Shown here: piece by piece, positions 15,888-24,794 of the stretch
Position numbering within the stretch: position 1 is the stretch's first letter
How the letters are laid out: each line of letters starts with the position of its first letter
Assembly: GCF_030209375.1 (NCBI RefSeq)
Contig: NZ_JARVSC010000004.1
Location: 62,001-126,000, forward strand
Direction of reading: 5' to 3'
DNA from: Plantibacter sp. ME-Dv--P-122b
Lineage (GTDB): Bacteria; Actinomycetota; Actinomycetes; Actinomycetales; Microbacteriaceae
Length of the DNA: 64,000 bases
Made by a program: the position numbers and the translations under genes
Notes under the pieces: model-generated
What the model saw: only the letters and a program-made list of their open reading frames with translations
Database searches by the model: none
What the model was told of the DNA's origin: nothing

Positions 15888-17819
15888 ATGACCTCGCGTT
15901 CGGGAACCACCTTCCGCGTCGCATCCGACCTGCTGCTCGACCGCGAGCGCGACGCCCTCGCCGTCGGCCGGGGCCCGTGGTCGGCTTCGCTCCGCGGCTC
16001 CGAGCTGGACGACATCGCCTTCGACGGCGAGCTCGTGCTGCGCAGCATCCGCTTCGTCGTCCGCGACCAGGACTGGAAGACGCTGCCCGTCATCGTCGAC
16101 GCAGTCGACCACACGACGAGCGGCCTGCACCTGCGCGGCCGAGTCGGCGACGACGGCGAGGTCGTCGCCTGGTCCCTGTCGGTCGACCTCGGTGCGTCGA
16201 CACTTCGGGTCGCCGTCCGGGCCGAGGTGACCGCCGCGTTCCGGCGCGCGCGCATCGGTCTCATCGTGCTGCAGTCACCGGCCCTCGCCGGCACCGAGCT
16301 CGTCGTCGGCCACCCGGAGGGGTCCACGACGACCACGCGCCTCCTGGAGCACGTCGCTCCGCATCAGCCGGCGATCCGCATCGCGTCCCTCGCCTGGACC
16401 GGCGACCGCATCGCGACCACAGCCCGCTTCAGTGGTGACGTCTTCGAGATGGAGGACCAGCGCAACTGGACCGACGCCTCGTTCAAGACCTACTCGACGC
16501 CGCTCTCGTTGCCGTTCCCGGTCGCGCTGGCGGTCGGTGACGTCGTGGAGCAGTCCGTCGAGGTCTCCTGCGCGCGGGTCGGTGCTGCCGAGCCCGCCGA
16601 GGCCCCACTGGCGACGCCGCTCGCCGTGACCGTCGTGCCTGAGACGGAGCGCGTTGCGCAACGAGAGGTCCCTGTCTCTGAGCCTGTCGAAGGGCGGATC
16701 GGCGCGCCACTCGACAGCGTCGTCCCGACGATCTCGACCTCGGTGTCGAGCGACCCCGACGGTGGACGCGCTGGTGCGGTGGCCCCGGACACGATCACCG
16801 GGATCCTCGTGGAGATCGACCCGACCAACCCGGACTGGCCGGCCATCCTCGACCGCGCCGTGCGCCAGGCCGGCTCCCGGCCCCTCGACCTCCGACTCGT
16901 GCTCGGGACGGGCGAGGAGGCCGAGCCGGTTCTGCGCCGGCTCCACGATGCGGCCGTGCCCGTCGTGCGCGTCGGGGCGTTCCATCGCCGTACCCACCTC
17001 TCGGAGGTCACGCTGCTGACCGCGCTCGGCGACGTCCTGCGAACCCTGTGGGCCGAGAGCCCGACGCCGCATCCCGAGCTCGTCGGCGGCACGCGCGCGC
17101 ACTTCACGGAGCTCAACCGCAACCACGCGCGCCTCGAGCGCTGGACGGGCCCGGTGGCGTTCAGCATCACGCCCTTCATGCACGACCGCGGCGGGCACCA
17201 GCTCGTCGAGTCGCTCGGCATGCAGGCGGTCGTCGTGGCGGACGCCGTGAGGATCGCCGACGGCCGTCCGCTGCACGTCGGGCCGGTCACGCTCGGAGCC
17301 CGCTACAACGCGGTCGCCACCACGCGGGCGAGCGCCGGTGACTCCCGCGACCCGGAACTCCACGCGGGCTTCGGCGCGGAGCACGTGCCCGGCGCGACGG
17401 ACGACCGGCAGTCGGCGGAGGCGCTCGGCGCCTGGGTCGTCGGCAGTGTCGCAGCGCTGGCCGTCTCCGGTGTCGAGTCGCTGTCGTACTTCGAGGCGAC
17501 CGGACCGCGCGGGCTCGTCGCGGCCGACGGGGTGCTGACGGCTGCGGGCCGGGCACTCGGGTGGATCGCCGAGCTCAGCGGACGGCGGCGCATCGCGGTC
17601 GAGATCGGCGGGGTGTCGCTCGGTGCCGGGTCGCCCGTCTCGCCGGGAGGCGTGACCGCGATCGCAGCCGTCGATGCAGCAGGCGAGACCGTCGTGATCC
17701 TCGGCAACCTCGGCGAGACACCGGTCCGGGTCGTCCTGGCCGGCGCGTCCGAGCCGCACACCGTGGACCTCGGTGCGGGCGCGGTGGTCCGGGTCGTGAT
17801 GGCCGGTTCGGGTTCGTAG
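15888..17819 (+). CDS. apnL: Probable D-apionate lactonase
   Basis: A 643-residue protein, close to the length I recall for D-apionate lactonases (about 600). The N-terminal half (to about 225) is beta-rich and ends in the distinctive EMEDQRNWTDASFKTYSTPL segment. The C-terminal half (from about 300) looks like a TIM barrel, with HFTELNRNHARL and FSITPFMHDRGG. It would open D-apionolactone to D-apionate in the cytoplasm. Residues about 245-300 form a low-complexity linker, and its DNA contains a dispersed repeat (16667-16694) read in frame as VPVSEPVEGR. It follows the SDR gene in the same unit. Confidence 0.82.
   Translation: MTSRSGTTFRVASDLLLDRERDALAVGRGPWSASLRGSELDDIAFDGELVLRSIRFVVRDQDWKTLPVIVDAVDHTTSGLHLRGRVGDDGEVVAWSLSVDLGASTLRVAVRAEVTAAFRRARIGLIVLQSPALAGTELVVGHPEGSTTTTRLLEHVAPHQPAIRIASLAWTGDRIATTARFSGDVFEMEDQRNWTDASFKTYSTPLSLPFPVALAVGDVVEQSVEVSCARVGAAEPAEAPLATPLAVTVVPETERVAQREVPVSEPVEGRIGAPLDSVVPTISTSVSSDPDGGRAGAVAPDTITGILVEIDPTNPDWPAILDRAVRQAGSRPLDLRLVLGTGEEAEPVLRRLHDAAVPVVRVGAFHRRTHLSEVTLLTALGDVLRTLWAESPTPHPELVGGTRAHFTELNRNHARLERWTGPVAFSITPFMHDRGGHQLVESLGMQAVVVADAVRIADGRPLHVGPVTLGARYNAVATTRASAGDSRDPELHAGFGAEHVPGATDDRQSAEALGAWVVGSVAALAVSGVESLSYFEATGPRGLVAADGVLTAAGRALGWIAELSGRRRIAVEIGGVSLGAGSPVSPGGVTAIAAVDAAGETVVILGNLGETPVRVVLAGASEPHTVDLGAGAVVRVVMAGSGS
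16667..16694. repeat. Dispersed repeat copy inside the apnL coding sequence
   Basis: GGTCCCTG, then TCT, then CTGAGCCTGTCGAAGGG, matches the intergenic element at 3459 apart from a six-base expansion (TGTCTC). It keeps the apnL frame open and encodes part of an interdomain linker. Confidence 0.8.
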
Positions 17820-17826
17820 ATCCTGC

Positions 17827-18342
17827 TCAGGCGAGCGTGCGGCGCAGGATGGCGAGGTCGAGCCAGCGGCCGAACTTCGTCCCGACCTCCGGCAGCAGGC
17901 CGACCTGTTCGAACCCGAGCTTCGTGTGCATGGCGATCGATGCGGTGTTCTCGGCCTCGATGAGGGCGAGCATGACGTGGTGGCCGTCGGTCGTGGCGCG
18001 TTCCAGCAGCTCGACCATGAGCGCCTTGCCGAGGCCGCGCCCCTGTGCGTCGGGGTGGACGTAGACGGAGTTCTCGACGGTGTGGCGGTACCCGTCCTTC
18101 GCGGCGTACGGGCCGTAGCTGCCGTAGGCGAGGACGCCACCCTCGGGGAGCGCGTCGTCGGGGCCGTCGGCGATGGCGACGAGCGCGACCCGACCCGGCT
18201 CCTGGTGGCGCGCGAGCCATGCCTCGCGCTCGGCGAGGTCGGGTGTGACCTCCGTCCAGATGGCGACACCGTTCTCGACGGCGTCGGTGTGGATGGCGAG
18301 GACGCCAGGCAGGTCGGCGGGTTCGGCGAGACGGATGCGCAT
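17827..18342 (-). CDS. GNAT N-acetyltransferase, phosphinothricin acetyltransferase-like
   Basis: A 171-residue acetyl-CoA-dependent N-acetyltransferase. It has the PAT-type start IRLAEPADLPGVLAIHTDAV, the acceptor-side VENSVYVHPDAQGRG and the acetyl-CoA loop GRGLGKALM (about residue 105), then ENTASIAMHTKLGFEQVGLL and GRWLDLAILRR. This subgroup acetylates phosphinothricin, methionine sulfoximine or methionine sulfone. It converges on apnL with an eight-base gap and is probably not part of the apionate pathway. Confidence 0.88.
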   Translation of the reverse strand: MRIRLAEPADLPGVLAIHTDAVENGVAIWTEVTPDLAEREAWLARHQEPGRVALVAIADGPDDALPEGGVLAYGSYGPYAAKDGYRHTVENSVYVHPDAQGRGLGKALMVELLERATTDGHHVMLALIEAENTASIAMHTKLGFEQVGLLPEVGTKFGRWLDLAILRRTLA

Positions 18343-18363
18343 ACATCGATCGTAGAGCGCCGG

Positions 18364-18477
18364 TCGACAAGCTCAGGGACCGGTGGGTGGGTTCAGGGGC
18401 CGGTGGTGTCCGGCTTCAGGGGCCGGGGGGGCCGGGGTCGGGCTCAGGGTCCGCGCGTGTCCAGCTCAGGGGCCCGG
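18364..18477. repeat. Degenerate array of GCTCAGGGACCGG-like units
   Basis: Starting from GACAAGCTCAGGGACCGG, about five variants of (G)CTCAGGG(N)CCGG follow at 20-30 base spacing. It occupies the divergent gap between the acetyltransferase and the small membrane protein, and is a more decayed relative of the array at 7770-7940. Confidence 0.75.
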
Positions 18478-18502
18478 TGCCCGTGACGGGTAGATTCGAG
18501 GC

Positions 18503-18781
18503 ATGCCCTCCTCCACTCCGCTCCCGATGGAGCAGCTCACCGCCGTGCTCAACGCCGAGGTCGCCCGCTACGCCGCGCGCGGGTGGACGGTGTCGTCGGT
18601 GCAGGGCCAGCAGGCCGTGCTGCAGCGACAGAAGCGCATCGGCTGGTTCTGGAACCTGATCCTGACGCTCATCACCGGTGGGCTCTGGCTCATCGTCGTG
18701 ATCATCCGCGTCGTGAACCGCAAGGTCGAGTCGCTCATCGTGACGGTCGACGCCTACGGTCGCATCTCCACGCGACGCTGA
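18503..18781 (+). CDS. Small membrane protein of unknown function
   Basis: A 92-residue protein that I do not recognise by name. Residues 1-50 are soluble and mixed (AVLNAEVARYAARGWTVSSV), followed by one strong hydrophobic segment (FWNLILTLITGGLWLIVVII) and a short basic, strand-like tail (KVESLIVTVDAYGRISTRR). Similar short proteins are common in Actinobacteria. It is ten bases upstream of an MFS gene and probably cotranscribed with it. Confidence 0.75.
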   Translation: MPSSTPLPMEQLTAVLNAEVARYAARGWTVSSVQGQQAVLQRQKRIGWFWNLILTLITGGLWLIVVIIRVVNRKVESLIVTVDAYGRISTRR

Positions 18782-18791
18782 CGGCCCGGGC

Positions 18792-20111
18792 ATGACGCAC
18801 GGCGAAGACGTCCGGGCCGCTGCGACGGCCGCGATCGCCGCCGAGCGTGCCCGCGTCCAGCGGCGGACGCTCACGGTCGTCGTCATCAGCCAGGTCCTCG
18901 GTGGCGCCGGTCTGGCGGCCGGGGTCACGGTCGGCGCACTCCTGGTGCAGGACGTCCTCGGCAGCACGAGCCTCGCGGGCGTCGCGGCCGCACTCCTGAC
19001 CCTCGGTTCGGCGCTCACCGCCTTCCTCGTCGGGCGCGTGACCCAGCGGCTCGGCCGGCGTATCGGGCTCGGACTCGGATTCACGGCGGGCGGCATCGGC
19101 GCGATCGGTGTGGTCGTGGCCGCCACCACCGCCCTGGTGCCGCTCCTCTTCCTGTCACTGTTCGTCTACGGCGCAGGCACGGCCACGAACCTCCAGGCGC
19201 GCTACGCCGGAACCGACCTCGCGACCCCGGCCCGTCGTGGTTCGGCGATCAGCGTCGCGATGGTGTCGACGACGCTCGGCGCCGTCGCTGGTCCCAACCT
19301 CGTCGAGCCGTTGGGTGCGTTCGCGACCGGTCTCGGGCTCCCGGCGCTCGCCGGGCCGTTCCTCCTCGCCGCGGTCGCCTACCTCGCGGCCGGGACGGCG
19401 TTCCTCGTGCTGCTCCGACCCGACCCGTTCCTCCTCGCCCGCCGTCTCGACGCCGAGCTCGCGCAACTGGACGCGCAGCAGACCGCCGCCGAGCAGGTGG
19501 GGTCGAAGCAGGCATCGCCGACGACCGCCGCACGCCCGCGTCCCGGCGTCGGCGCCTATGTCGGTGCCGCGGTCATGGTGGTCACGCAGATCGCGATGGT
19601 GGCGGTGATGACCATGACCCCGGTGCACATGCGGGCCCACCACCACGGCCTCGGCGAGGTCGGGCTCGTGATCGGGATCCACATCGCGGCGATGTACCTC
19701 CCCTCGCTCGTGACCGGGGTCCTCGTCGACCGCGTCGGCCGCACCCCGATGGCCATCGCCGCCGGCGTGACCCTCCTGCTCGCCGGCGTCACGGGAGCCC
19801 TCGCGCCGGCGGACTCGCTCGGCCTGCTCATCCTGGCGCTCGCCCTCCTCGGACTCGGCTGGAACTTCGGGCTCATCGCGGGCACCGCTCTCGTCGTCGA
19901 CCACACCGTGCCCGCCAACCGGGCACGCACCCAGGGCACGCTCGACGTCCTCATCGCGCTCGCCGGTGCCGGAGCCGGTGTCATGTCCGGCGTCGTGATG
20001 GCGGGTGTCGGCTACGGTGCGCTGTCGATCGCGGGCGGCGTGCTCGCCCTCCTGCTCATCCCCGTGCTGCTCTGGGCCCGTCGGGTCACCCCGCGCACAC
20101 GCGCGAGCTGA
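18792..20111 (+). CDS. MFS transporter, drug-efflux type
   Basis: A 439-residue, about 12-helix major facilitator. After a cytoplasmic tail of about 25 residues come the helices, with the loop 2-3 motif GRVTQRLGRRIGLGLGF corresponding to motif A and a long charged central loop (about 215-255). The matching C-half motif is DRVGRTPMAIAAG. Helix spacing is ordinary. A proton-linked exporter of toxic compounds is the default reading, but nothing in the neighbours shows the substrate. Confidence 0.87.
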   Translation: MTHGEDVRAAATAAIAAERARVQRRTLTVVVISQVLGGAGLAAGVTVGALLVQDVLGSTSLAGVAAALLTLGSALTAFLVGRVTQRLGRRIGLGLGFTAGGIGAIGVVVAATTALVPLLFLSLFVYGAGTATNLQARYAGTDLATPARRGSAISVAMVSTTLGAVAGPNLVEPLGAFATGLGLPALAGPFLLAAVAYLAAGTAFLVLLRPDPFLLARRLDAELAQLDAQQTAAEQVGSKQASPTTAARPRPGVGAYVGAAVMVVTQIAMVAVMTMTPVHMRAHHHGLGEVGLVIGIHIAAMYLPSLVTGVLVDRVGRTPMAIAAGVTLLLAGVTGALAPADSLGLLILALALLGLGWNFGLIAGTALVVDHTVPANRARTQGTLDVLIALAGAGAGVMSGVVMAGVGYGALSIAGGVLALLLIPVLLWARRVTPRTRAS

Positions 20112-20122
20112 GGCGGGGCGAG

Positions 20123-21133
20123 CTACTCCGCCGCAGCTGGAACGCGAACGGTGAGGGCGCCGGGCTCGATCCAGGTGTTGATCGCGACGGCCTTGCCGAA
20201 GCCGTCGCCGTCGAGTTCGATCTCCTCCGGCTTCGACATGCGGGCGACGAAGCGCTTCGCGGTGCCGTATTGGAGGTCGCCGTCGTCCTTCTGTTTGCCG
20301 GCGAGGGCCTTGCCCGCCTTCGTGCGGCGGAGGACGCCGTTCACCCAGGCGACCTTCGCCCAGATGCGGATCCACCCGAGGATCCCGCCGGGGCGCATGA
20401 ACATGAGGTCGAACAGGCCGTCGTCGACGACCGCGTCCGGCAGCAGCAGGATGTTGGCCGGCAGCGAACCGCAGTTGCCGATGATGACGGTGTGGACGGT
20501 CGCGCGGGTCTGCGGTTCGTCGTCGATGCGGAACCGCAGGTGCAGTTCGTCGGGGTCGCGCAGCGACTTCACGATCGCGTCGACGTAGGCGGCCCAGCCG
20601 GCCTTCGCCTTGAGGTCGTCGTCGGTGTTCTTGATCATCTTCGCGTCGATGCCCATGCCGGCCATGACGACGAACACGTGGCGGTCGCGCGAGTGGTCGG
20701 CGCGCTCGATGTCGATGACGCCGAGGTCGATCGCCTTGTCCTCGCCGGTGAACGCCGCGACGACGGATCCGGGCAGGTCGTTGAGGGTGAGGTTCAGGTT
20801 GCGCGCGAGGAGGTTGCCCGTGCCGGACGGCAACAACGCGAGGGGGATGTCGCTCCCGCGCAGGGCCTCGGAGACCGCCCGCACCGTGCCGTCGCCGCCG
20901 GCCGCGATGACGAGGTCGACCTTCGCGGCGATCGCCTCGGCGGTGACACCCTGGCCGACGTCGTCGATGCTCGTCTCGAACCAGAGCGACTCGCCCCAGC
21001 CCGCGTCGGCGGCGGAGCGGTCGACCGACTCCCGGAGTGCGTCGAGGTCGACCTTCACAGGGTTGTAGATGACGGCGGCGGTCTTGGTCGCCGTGGTGTC
21101 GCTCGGCGCGGTCGTGCTCTCAGGAGTCGTCAT
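20123..21133 (-). CDS. Diacylglycerol kinase-family lipid kinase (YegS/DgkB type)
   Basis: A 336-residue cytoplasmic lipid or sphingoid kinase. The ATP-binding domain has VIYNPVKVD, the nucleotide loop AAGGDGTVRAVSEAL and LPSGTGNLLARNL, followed by the beta-sandwich domain. I chose the ATG at 21133; a longer frame to 21259 has no better start signal and would cover the promoter side facing pdxY. It probably phosphorylates diacylglycerol for recycling into phospholipid. It converges on the MFS gene and is divergent from pdxY. Confidence 0.9.
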   Translation of the reverse strand: MTTPESTTAPSDTTATKTAAVIYNPVKVDLDALRESVDRSAADAGWGESLWFETSIDDVGQGVTAEAIAAKVDLVIAAGGDGTVRAVSEALRGSDIPLALLPSGTGNLLARNLNLTLNDLPGSVVAAFTGEDKAIDLGVIDIERADHSRDRHVFVVMAGMGIDAKMIKNTDDDLKAKAGWAAYVDAIVKSLRDPDELHLRFRIDDEPQTRATVHTVIIGNCGSLPANILLLPDAVVDDGLFDLMFMRPGGILGWIRIWAKVAWVNGVLRRTKAGKALAGKQKDDGDLQYGTAKRFVARMSKPEEIELDGDGFGKAVAINTWIEPGALTVRVPAAAE

Positions 21134-21303
21134 CCGATCAGCATAGGAGCGGAACCGCGGGCGGGGGTGATCCGTCTCACGGGTTGACTCGGCACGTGGG
21201 TTCTGTAGGCGGCGGAAGAGTATCGTTGAGTCCTTGCAGGCACCGTCCATGCCCGCCACGAACGCAGTGTCCGCGGCGGCCTCCCCATCGTGATTGCGAC
21301 ATC

Positions 21304-22152
21304 GTGAAGATCCTCTCCATCCAGTCAGCCGTGGCCTACGGGCACGTCGGCAACTCCGCGGCCGTGTTCCCCCTCCAGCGCATCGGCGTCGAGGTGATCC
21401 CGGTCAACACGGTGAACTTCTCGAACCACACCGGGTACGGTGCGTGGCGCGGGCCCCTCATCTCGCCCGAGCAGGTCGGCGAGGTCATCACCGGTGTCGA
21501 GGAGCGCGGTGCGTTCCCGCAGATCGACGTCGTGCTCTCGGGTTACCAGGGCGGCGTCGGCATCGGCGACGTGATCGTGGACGCGGTGCAGCGGGTCAAG
21601 GCGGCGAACCCCGACGCGCTGTACGCGTGCGATCCGGTGATGGGCAACGCCAAGTCCGGCTGCTTCGTCGCCCCGGAGATCCCCGACCTGCTGCGCGACC
21701 GCGTCGTGCCGAACGCCGACATCATCACGCCGAACCAGTTCGAGCTGGGCTTCCTCACGGGCACCGAGCCCGCATCGCTCGAGTCCACGTTGGCGTCGGT
21801 CGAGCTGGCCCGCGCGATGGGCCCGTCGGTCGTCCTGGTGACGAGTGTCGAGCGTCCCGACCGCGACCCCGAGACGATCGAGATGCTGGTCGTGGACGAC
21901 GCCGGTCGGTGGATCGTCCAGACGCCGCTGCTGCCGTTCAAGGCGAACGGTTCCGGCGACGTCACGGCCGCCCTGTTCGCCGCACACTACGGCGAGACGC
22001 GCGACGCGAAGCTCGCCCTGGAGCGCACGGCGTCGAGTGTGTTCGACCTCGTCGAGCTCACGTACCGCTCTGGCCAGCGCGAGCTGCAGCTCGTCGAGGC
22101 GCAGGACTGCTACGCGAACCCGCGGATGCAGTTCACCGCGACGGCGGTCTGA
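21304..22152 (+). CDS. pdxY: Pyridoxal kinase
   Basis: A 282-residue ribokinase-fold enzyme that phosphorylates pyridoxal in vitamin B6 salvage, matching the usual length of about 285. Motifs are SIQSAVAYGHVGNSAAVFPL at the start, SGYQGGVGIGD, CDPVMGNAKSG and TPNQFELGFLTG, then the anion hole GSGDVTAALF with its catalytic Asp. The GTG at 21304 puts the start directly at the first strand. There is no clear ribosome-binding site. It converges on the PucR-type gene across a hairpin. Confidence 0.93.
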   Translation: MKILSIQSAVAYGHVGNSAAVFPLQRIGVEVIPVNTVNFSNHTGYGAWRGPLISPEQVGEVITGVEERGAFPQIDVVLSGYQGGVGIGDVIVDAVQRVKAANPDALYACDPVMGNAKSGCFVAPEIPDLLRDRVVPNADIITPNQFELGFLTGTEPASLESTLASVELARAMGPSVVLVTSVERPDRDPETIEMLVVDDAGRWIVQTPLLPFKANGSGDVTAALFAAHYGETRDAKLALERTASSVFDLVELTYRSGQRELQLVEAQDCYANPRMQFTATAV

Positions 22153-22154
22153 GT

Positions 22155-22217
22155 CGCTGAGTCGCCCGGGTCTGTTCGGATCCGGGCGATTTCCGTGCAG
22201 TTCTGGGCGACTCAGCG
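22155..22217. terminator. Hairpin repeat between convergent pdxY and the PucR gene
   Basis: CGCTGAGTCGCCC (22155-22167) and GGGCGACTCAGCG (22205-22217) are perfect 13-base arms. The loop carries CTGTTCGGA and GTGCAG, also present in the hairpin at 51298-51356. It lies three bases past the pdxY stop and eight from the other gene's stop, so it is probably a bidirectional terminator. Confidence 0.8.
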
Positions 22218-22224
22218 CCCACCC

Positions 22225-23733
22225 TCACCGCACGGCGCGGCAGGCGAGGTGGAGCGCGAGGCGCACCTCCGGGTCGGCCATGTCGACGCCGAGGAGCTCC
22301 TGCGCACGGGTGATCCGCGTCGCGACGGTGTTGCGGTGCAGTCCGAGTGCTGCGGCCGTCGGCGCGACCGCGGACTCGTGGTCGAGGTAGGCGGACAGCG
22401 TCGTCAGCAGTTCACCGTTGCCGGTCTGCAACGGCGCGAGGAGCGACCGCGCCGCCGGGACGAAGGTGTCGTTGCCGGTCCAGGCGAGCAGGAGCTGCTC
22501 GAGGCCGAGGCCGTCGACCCGCACGAACCAGCCCGTCGTGGACCGGTTCGCGGCGATGCGCACCGCGTCGGACGCCTCGCCGAGTGACGACGTCAAGCCC
22601 GCCGATCCACTCGCCAGTGACCCGACGGCCGTCGCGACGTTGAACGAGCGCCGCGCCTCAACGTGCAGGTCGCGGAGGGCGGCGATGTACCGCTCGACCT
22701 GCGGTGGCTCCGGCGGTTCGGCGAACGTCAGCCAGCCGCTCACCCCGCGTCCGCTCGTCGTCGCGTGGGAGTCCACGGCGATCCGCCCGAGCGCGCCGGT
22801 CACGAAGCGGAGGAGTTGCAACGCGTCCACCCGGCTCCGGCCGACGATGCGGAACGCGAGGTGGTAGCCGGTCGTCCGCCAGCCCCGCTCGAGCATGCGG
22901 CGTTCGACGTCGGGATCGGGGCGGCCTCGGAGGTCCACGAAGTCCCGCAGGACGCCGGACGACACGGACGCGTCACTGACCTCCGCGACCTCGTCGATGA
23001 GGATCCGCGCCGCGACGGCGGGCATCGCGACCTCGGCGGCGACCGCGAGCGCACTCAGCTGTCGGTCGTCGAGTCCGTCCCCGAAGAACGCGACCCGGAG
23101 GCCCTCCCTGCTCGGGCTGTCCACCCGGACCGATGCCGCCGCGCCGCGCCCGGCCTTCGTCAGGTCGACCCAGGGGCCGAAGTCGATCGCCGCGTGCACC
23201 TCGGACGGCAACCGCCCGCCGGCCTCGAGCAGGACCCCCTCGCTGTCGATGAGGGCGATCCCGTGACCGATGCTCGTCGAGAGGTGGCGGAGCAGGTCGG
23301 CCAGGCCCTCGGCGTGGTACTCGATGGACTGCGCGACCTTGCGGACGTACCCGAGGGTCAGGGAGTCGCGGGCCTCGACGAGCTGCCAGCACGCCTTCGC
23401 GAGCAGCATGGGGCGGTCGACGTGCAGGAGCGAGAAGCCGAGCCGGTCGGCGAGCGCGCGAGTCCCCGCGCCGAAGCCGTCGGCCTCCGGGATCGCCAGG
23501 GCGAGGAAGCCGCGATCCCGGGTGCGACGGACGAGCGCGTCCTGCTGCCAGGGCCTGGTGGGCGGGGCCCCGGTCACCACGGCGAGGCGGCCGGCGCCGT
23601 CCTCGGGGAGGGCCGCCTCGTTCGTCTCGACCACCACGCCGGCCCAATTGGCGTCGGCCGGGCCGGCGACGAGCCGCACGCCGCCGTTGTCGGGGTGCGC
23701 GAGGAGCGCGCCCAACTGCAGGCGATCGCTCAT
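22225..23733 (-). CDS. PucR/CdaR-type transcriptional regulator
   Basis: A 502-residue regulator. The N-terminus (about 1-115) has the PucR-type purine-catabolism regulatory pattern, with LGALLAHPDNGGVRLVAGP near the start. The C-terminal HTH_30 region (about 440-500) contains LLTTLSAYLDHESAVAPTAA, ALGLHRNTVATRITRAQELL and GVD. The middle (about 130-410) resembles the sensory/GGDEF-like domains of the group. Its ATG at 23733 overlaps the stop of the third DUF917 gene, so it is the last gene of that operon and the probable activator of it. Confidence 0.87.
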   Translation of the reverse strand: MSDRLQLGALLAHPDNGGVRLVAGPADANWAGVVVETNEAALPEDGAGRLAVVTGAPPTRPWQQDALVRRTRDRGFLALAIPEADGFGAGTRALADRLGFSLLHVDRPMLLAKACWQLVEARDSLTLGYVRKVAQSIEYHAEGLADLLRHLSTSIGHGIALIDSEGVLLEAGGRLPSEVHAAIDFGPWVDLTKAGRGAAASVRVDSPSREGLRVAFFGDGLDDRQLSALAVAAEVAMPAVAARILIDEVAEVSDASVSSGVLRDFVDLRGRPDPDVERRMLERGWRTTGYHLAFRIVGRSRVDALQLLRFVTGALGRIAVDSHATTSGRGVSGWLTFAEPPEPPQVERYIAALRDLHVEARRSFNVATAVGSLASGSAGLTSSLGEASDAVRIAANRSTTGWFVRVDGLGLEQLLLAWTGNDTFVPAARSLLAPLQTGNGELLTTLSAYLDHESAVAPTAAALGLHRNTVATRITRAQELLGVDMADPEVRLALHLACRAVR

Positions 23734-24785
23734 ACCGGGACCTCGTCGGTTCGGACCTCGTCGAGCTCGTCCAGGCCGTAGGCGGACGGGAGCACATGGC
23801 GGAGTCGCTCCGGGGAGCCGGACCACCAGTCCGGACCGTCGACCCGGATGACGGCGACGTGTCTCGCCATCGAGATCGCGGTGACCTCGAGGATGTCCCG
23901 CGAGACGGCGTCGACCACGACGATGAGGTCCGGCGCGGCGGCTTCGAGTCGTCCGTCGGTCATGAACGCGAGCGTCTCGGAGCGGGCGACGAGACGGTGC
24001 AGCGCGCCACTGCTCCCGTCGATCCCGAAGGTGAGCACGTGCGGGTCCCGGGAGTCCGGCTCGATGCTGCTGACCCGTCCCTCCGCGAGGAGCCGTCCAC
24101 CCAGCGACTCGGCCAGGGCGGTCAGCGGACCGTCGATCCGCGCGAGGAACGCCCCGCCCAGCTCGAGTGCCCGGGCGGCGTTCCCGACGATGGCGTGCGC
24201 TCGGAGGTCGCCGACGGTGAAGCCCGCGAACACCATGCCGCCACTGCCGCCGGCCTGCACGATCGCCGCGCGGACGACGCGTTCGATGTCGAGGGCGCGC
24301 TCGGTCTCGACGAGGGCGACCCCACCGGCACCGGTGTCGCAGGTGACGACGATGCCCGGCACCTCGTCCACGAGGATCGACATCTGGTCGAGCGAGGGGA
24401 CGGCGCGTCCGGTCAGATCCGCGTCGACGATGGTCCGTCCCGCGGCGAACGCGAAGGGCGTGAGTCCGTTGACCCCGCCACCCTCCAGCGAGCAGATGGC
24501 CGGGATGCGGTGCCCGAGCCAGCGTTCCGCAGCCCCGATCAGCCGCCCGAACGGATCCGTGCCGGGCAGGCGCTCGCTGAGCAGCATCGTCGAGCCGACG
24601 AAGCCGACGGCGAGACACGGGGTCTCCGGGTCGAGGTCGTCGACGCTGTGGAGGTCGAACGGCCAGGCGCGCTCGTCGCGGAGCGCCAGCTCGAGCATCG
24701 TCGTCGCGCCGCCACCTCCCGAGCCCAGGATCGCGAACCCCGTCGCCAGGGCGGGGAGGCGATCGTGCTCGAGGAGGGTCGGCAT
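23730..24785 (-). CDS. DUF917 family protein, divergent third paralogue
   Basis: A 351-residue member of the DUF917 family, which I recall Pfam now links to S-methyl thiohydantoin desulfurase. It keeps a Gly-rich N-terminal loop (ILGSGGGGATTMLEL, where the other two copies have GTGGGGDPY), CSLEGGGVNGLTPFAF and VDADLTGRAVPSLDQM. The C-terminal half is shorter and less alike than in its neighbours, and the last segment PSAYGLDEL replaces the aromatic motif. It could be a non-catalytic or altered-specificity partner. Nine bases separate it from the second copy, and it overlaps the PucR-type gene. Confidence 0.8.
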   Translation of the reverse strand: MPTLLEHDRLPALATGFAILGSGGGGATTMLELALRDERAWPFDLHSVDDLDPETPCLAVGFVGSTMLLSERLPGTDPFGRLIGAAERWLGHRIPAICSLEGGGVNGLTPFAFAAGRTIVDADLTGRAVPSLDQMSILVDEVPGIVVTCDTGAGGVALVETERALDIERVVRAAIVQAGGSGGMVFAGFTVGDLRAHAIVGNAARALELGGAFLARIDGPLTALAESLGGRLLAEGRVSSIEPDSRDPHVLTFGIDGSSGALHRLVARSETLAFMTDGRLEAAAPDLIVVVDAVSRDILEVTAISMARHVAVIRVDGPDWWSGSPERLRHVLPSAYGLDELDEVRTDEVPV

Positions 24786-24794
24786 GCCCTCAGC

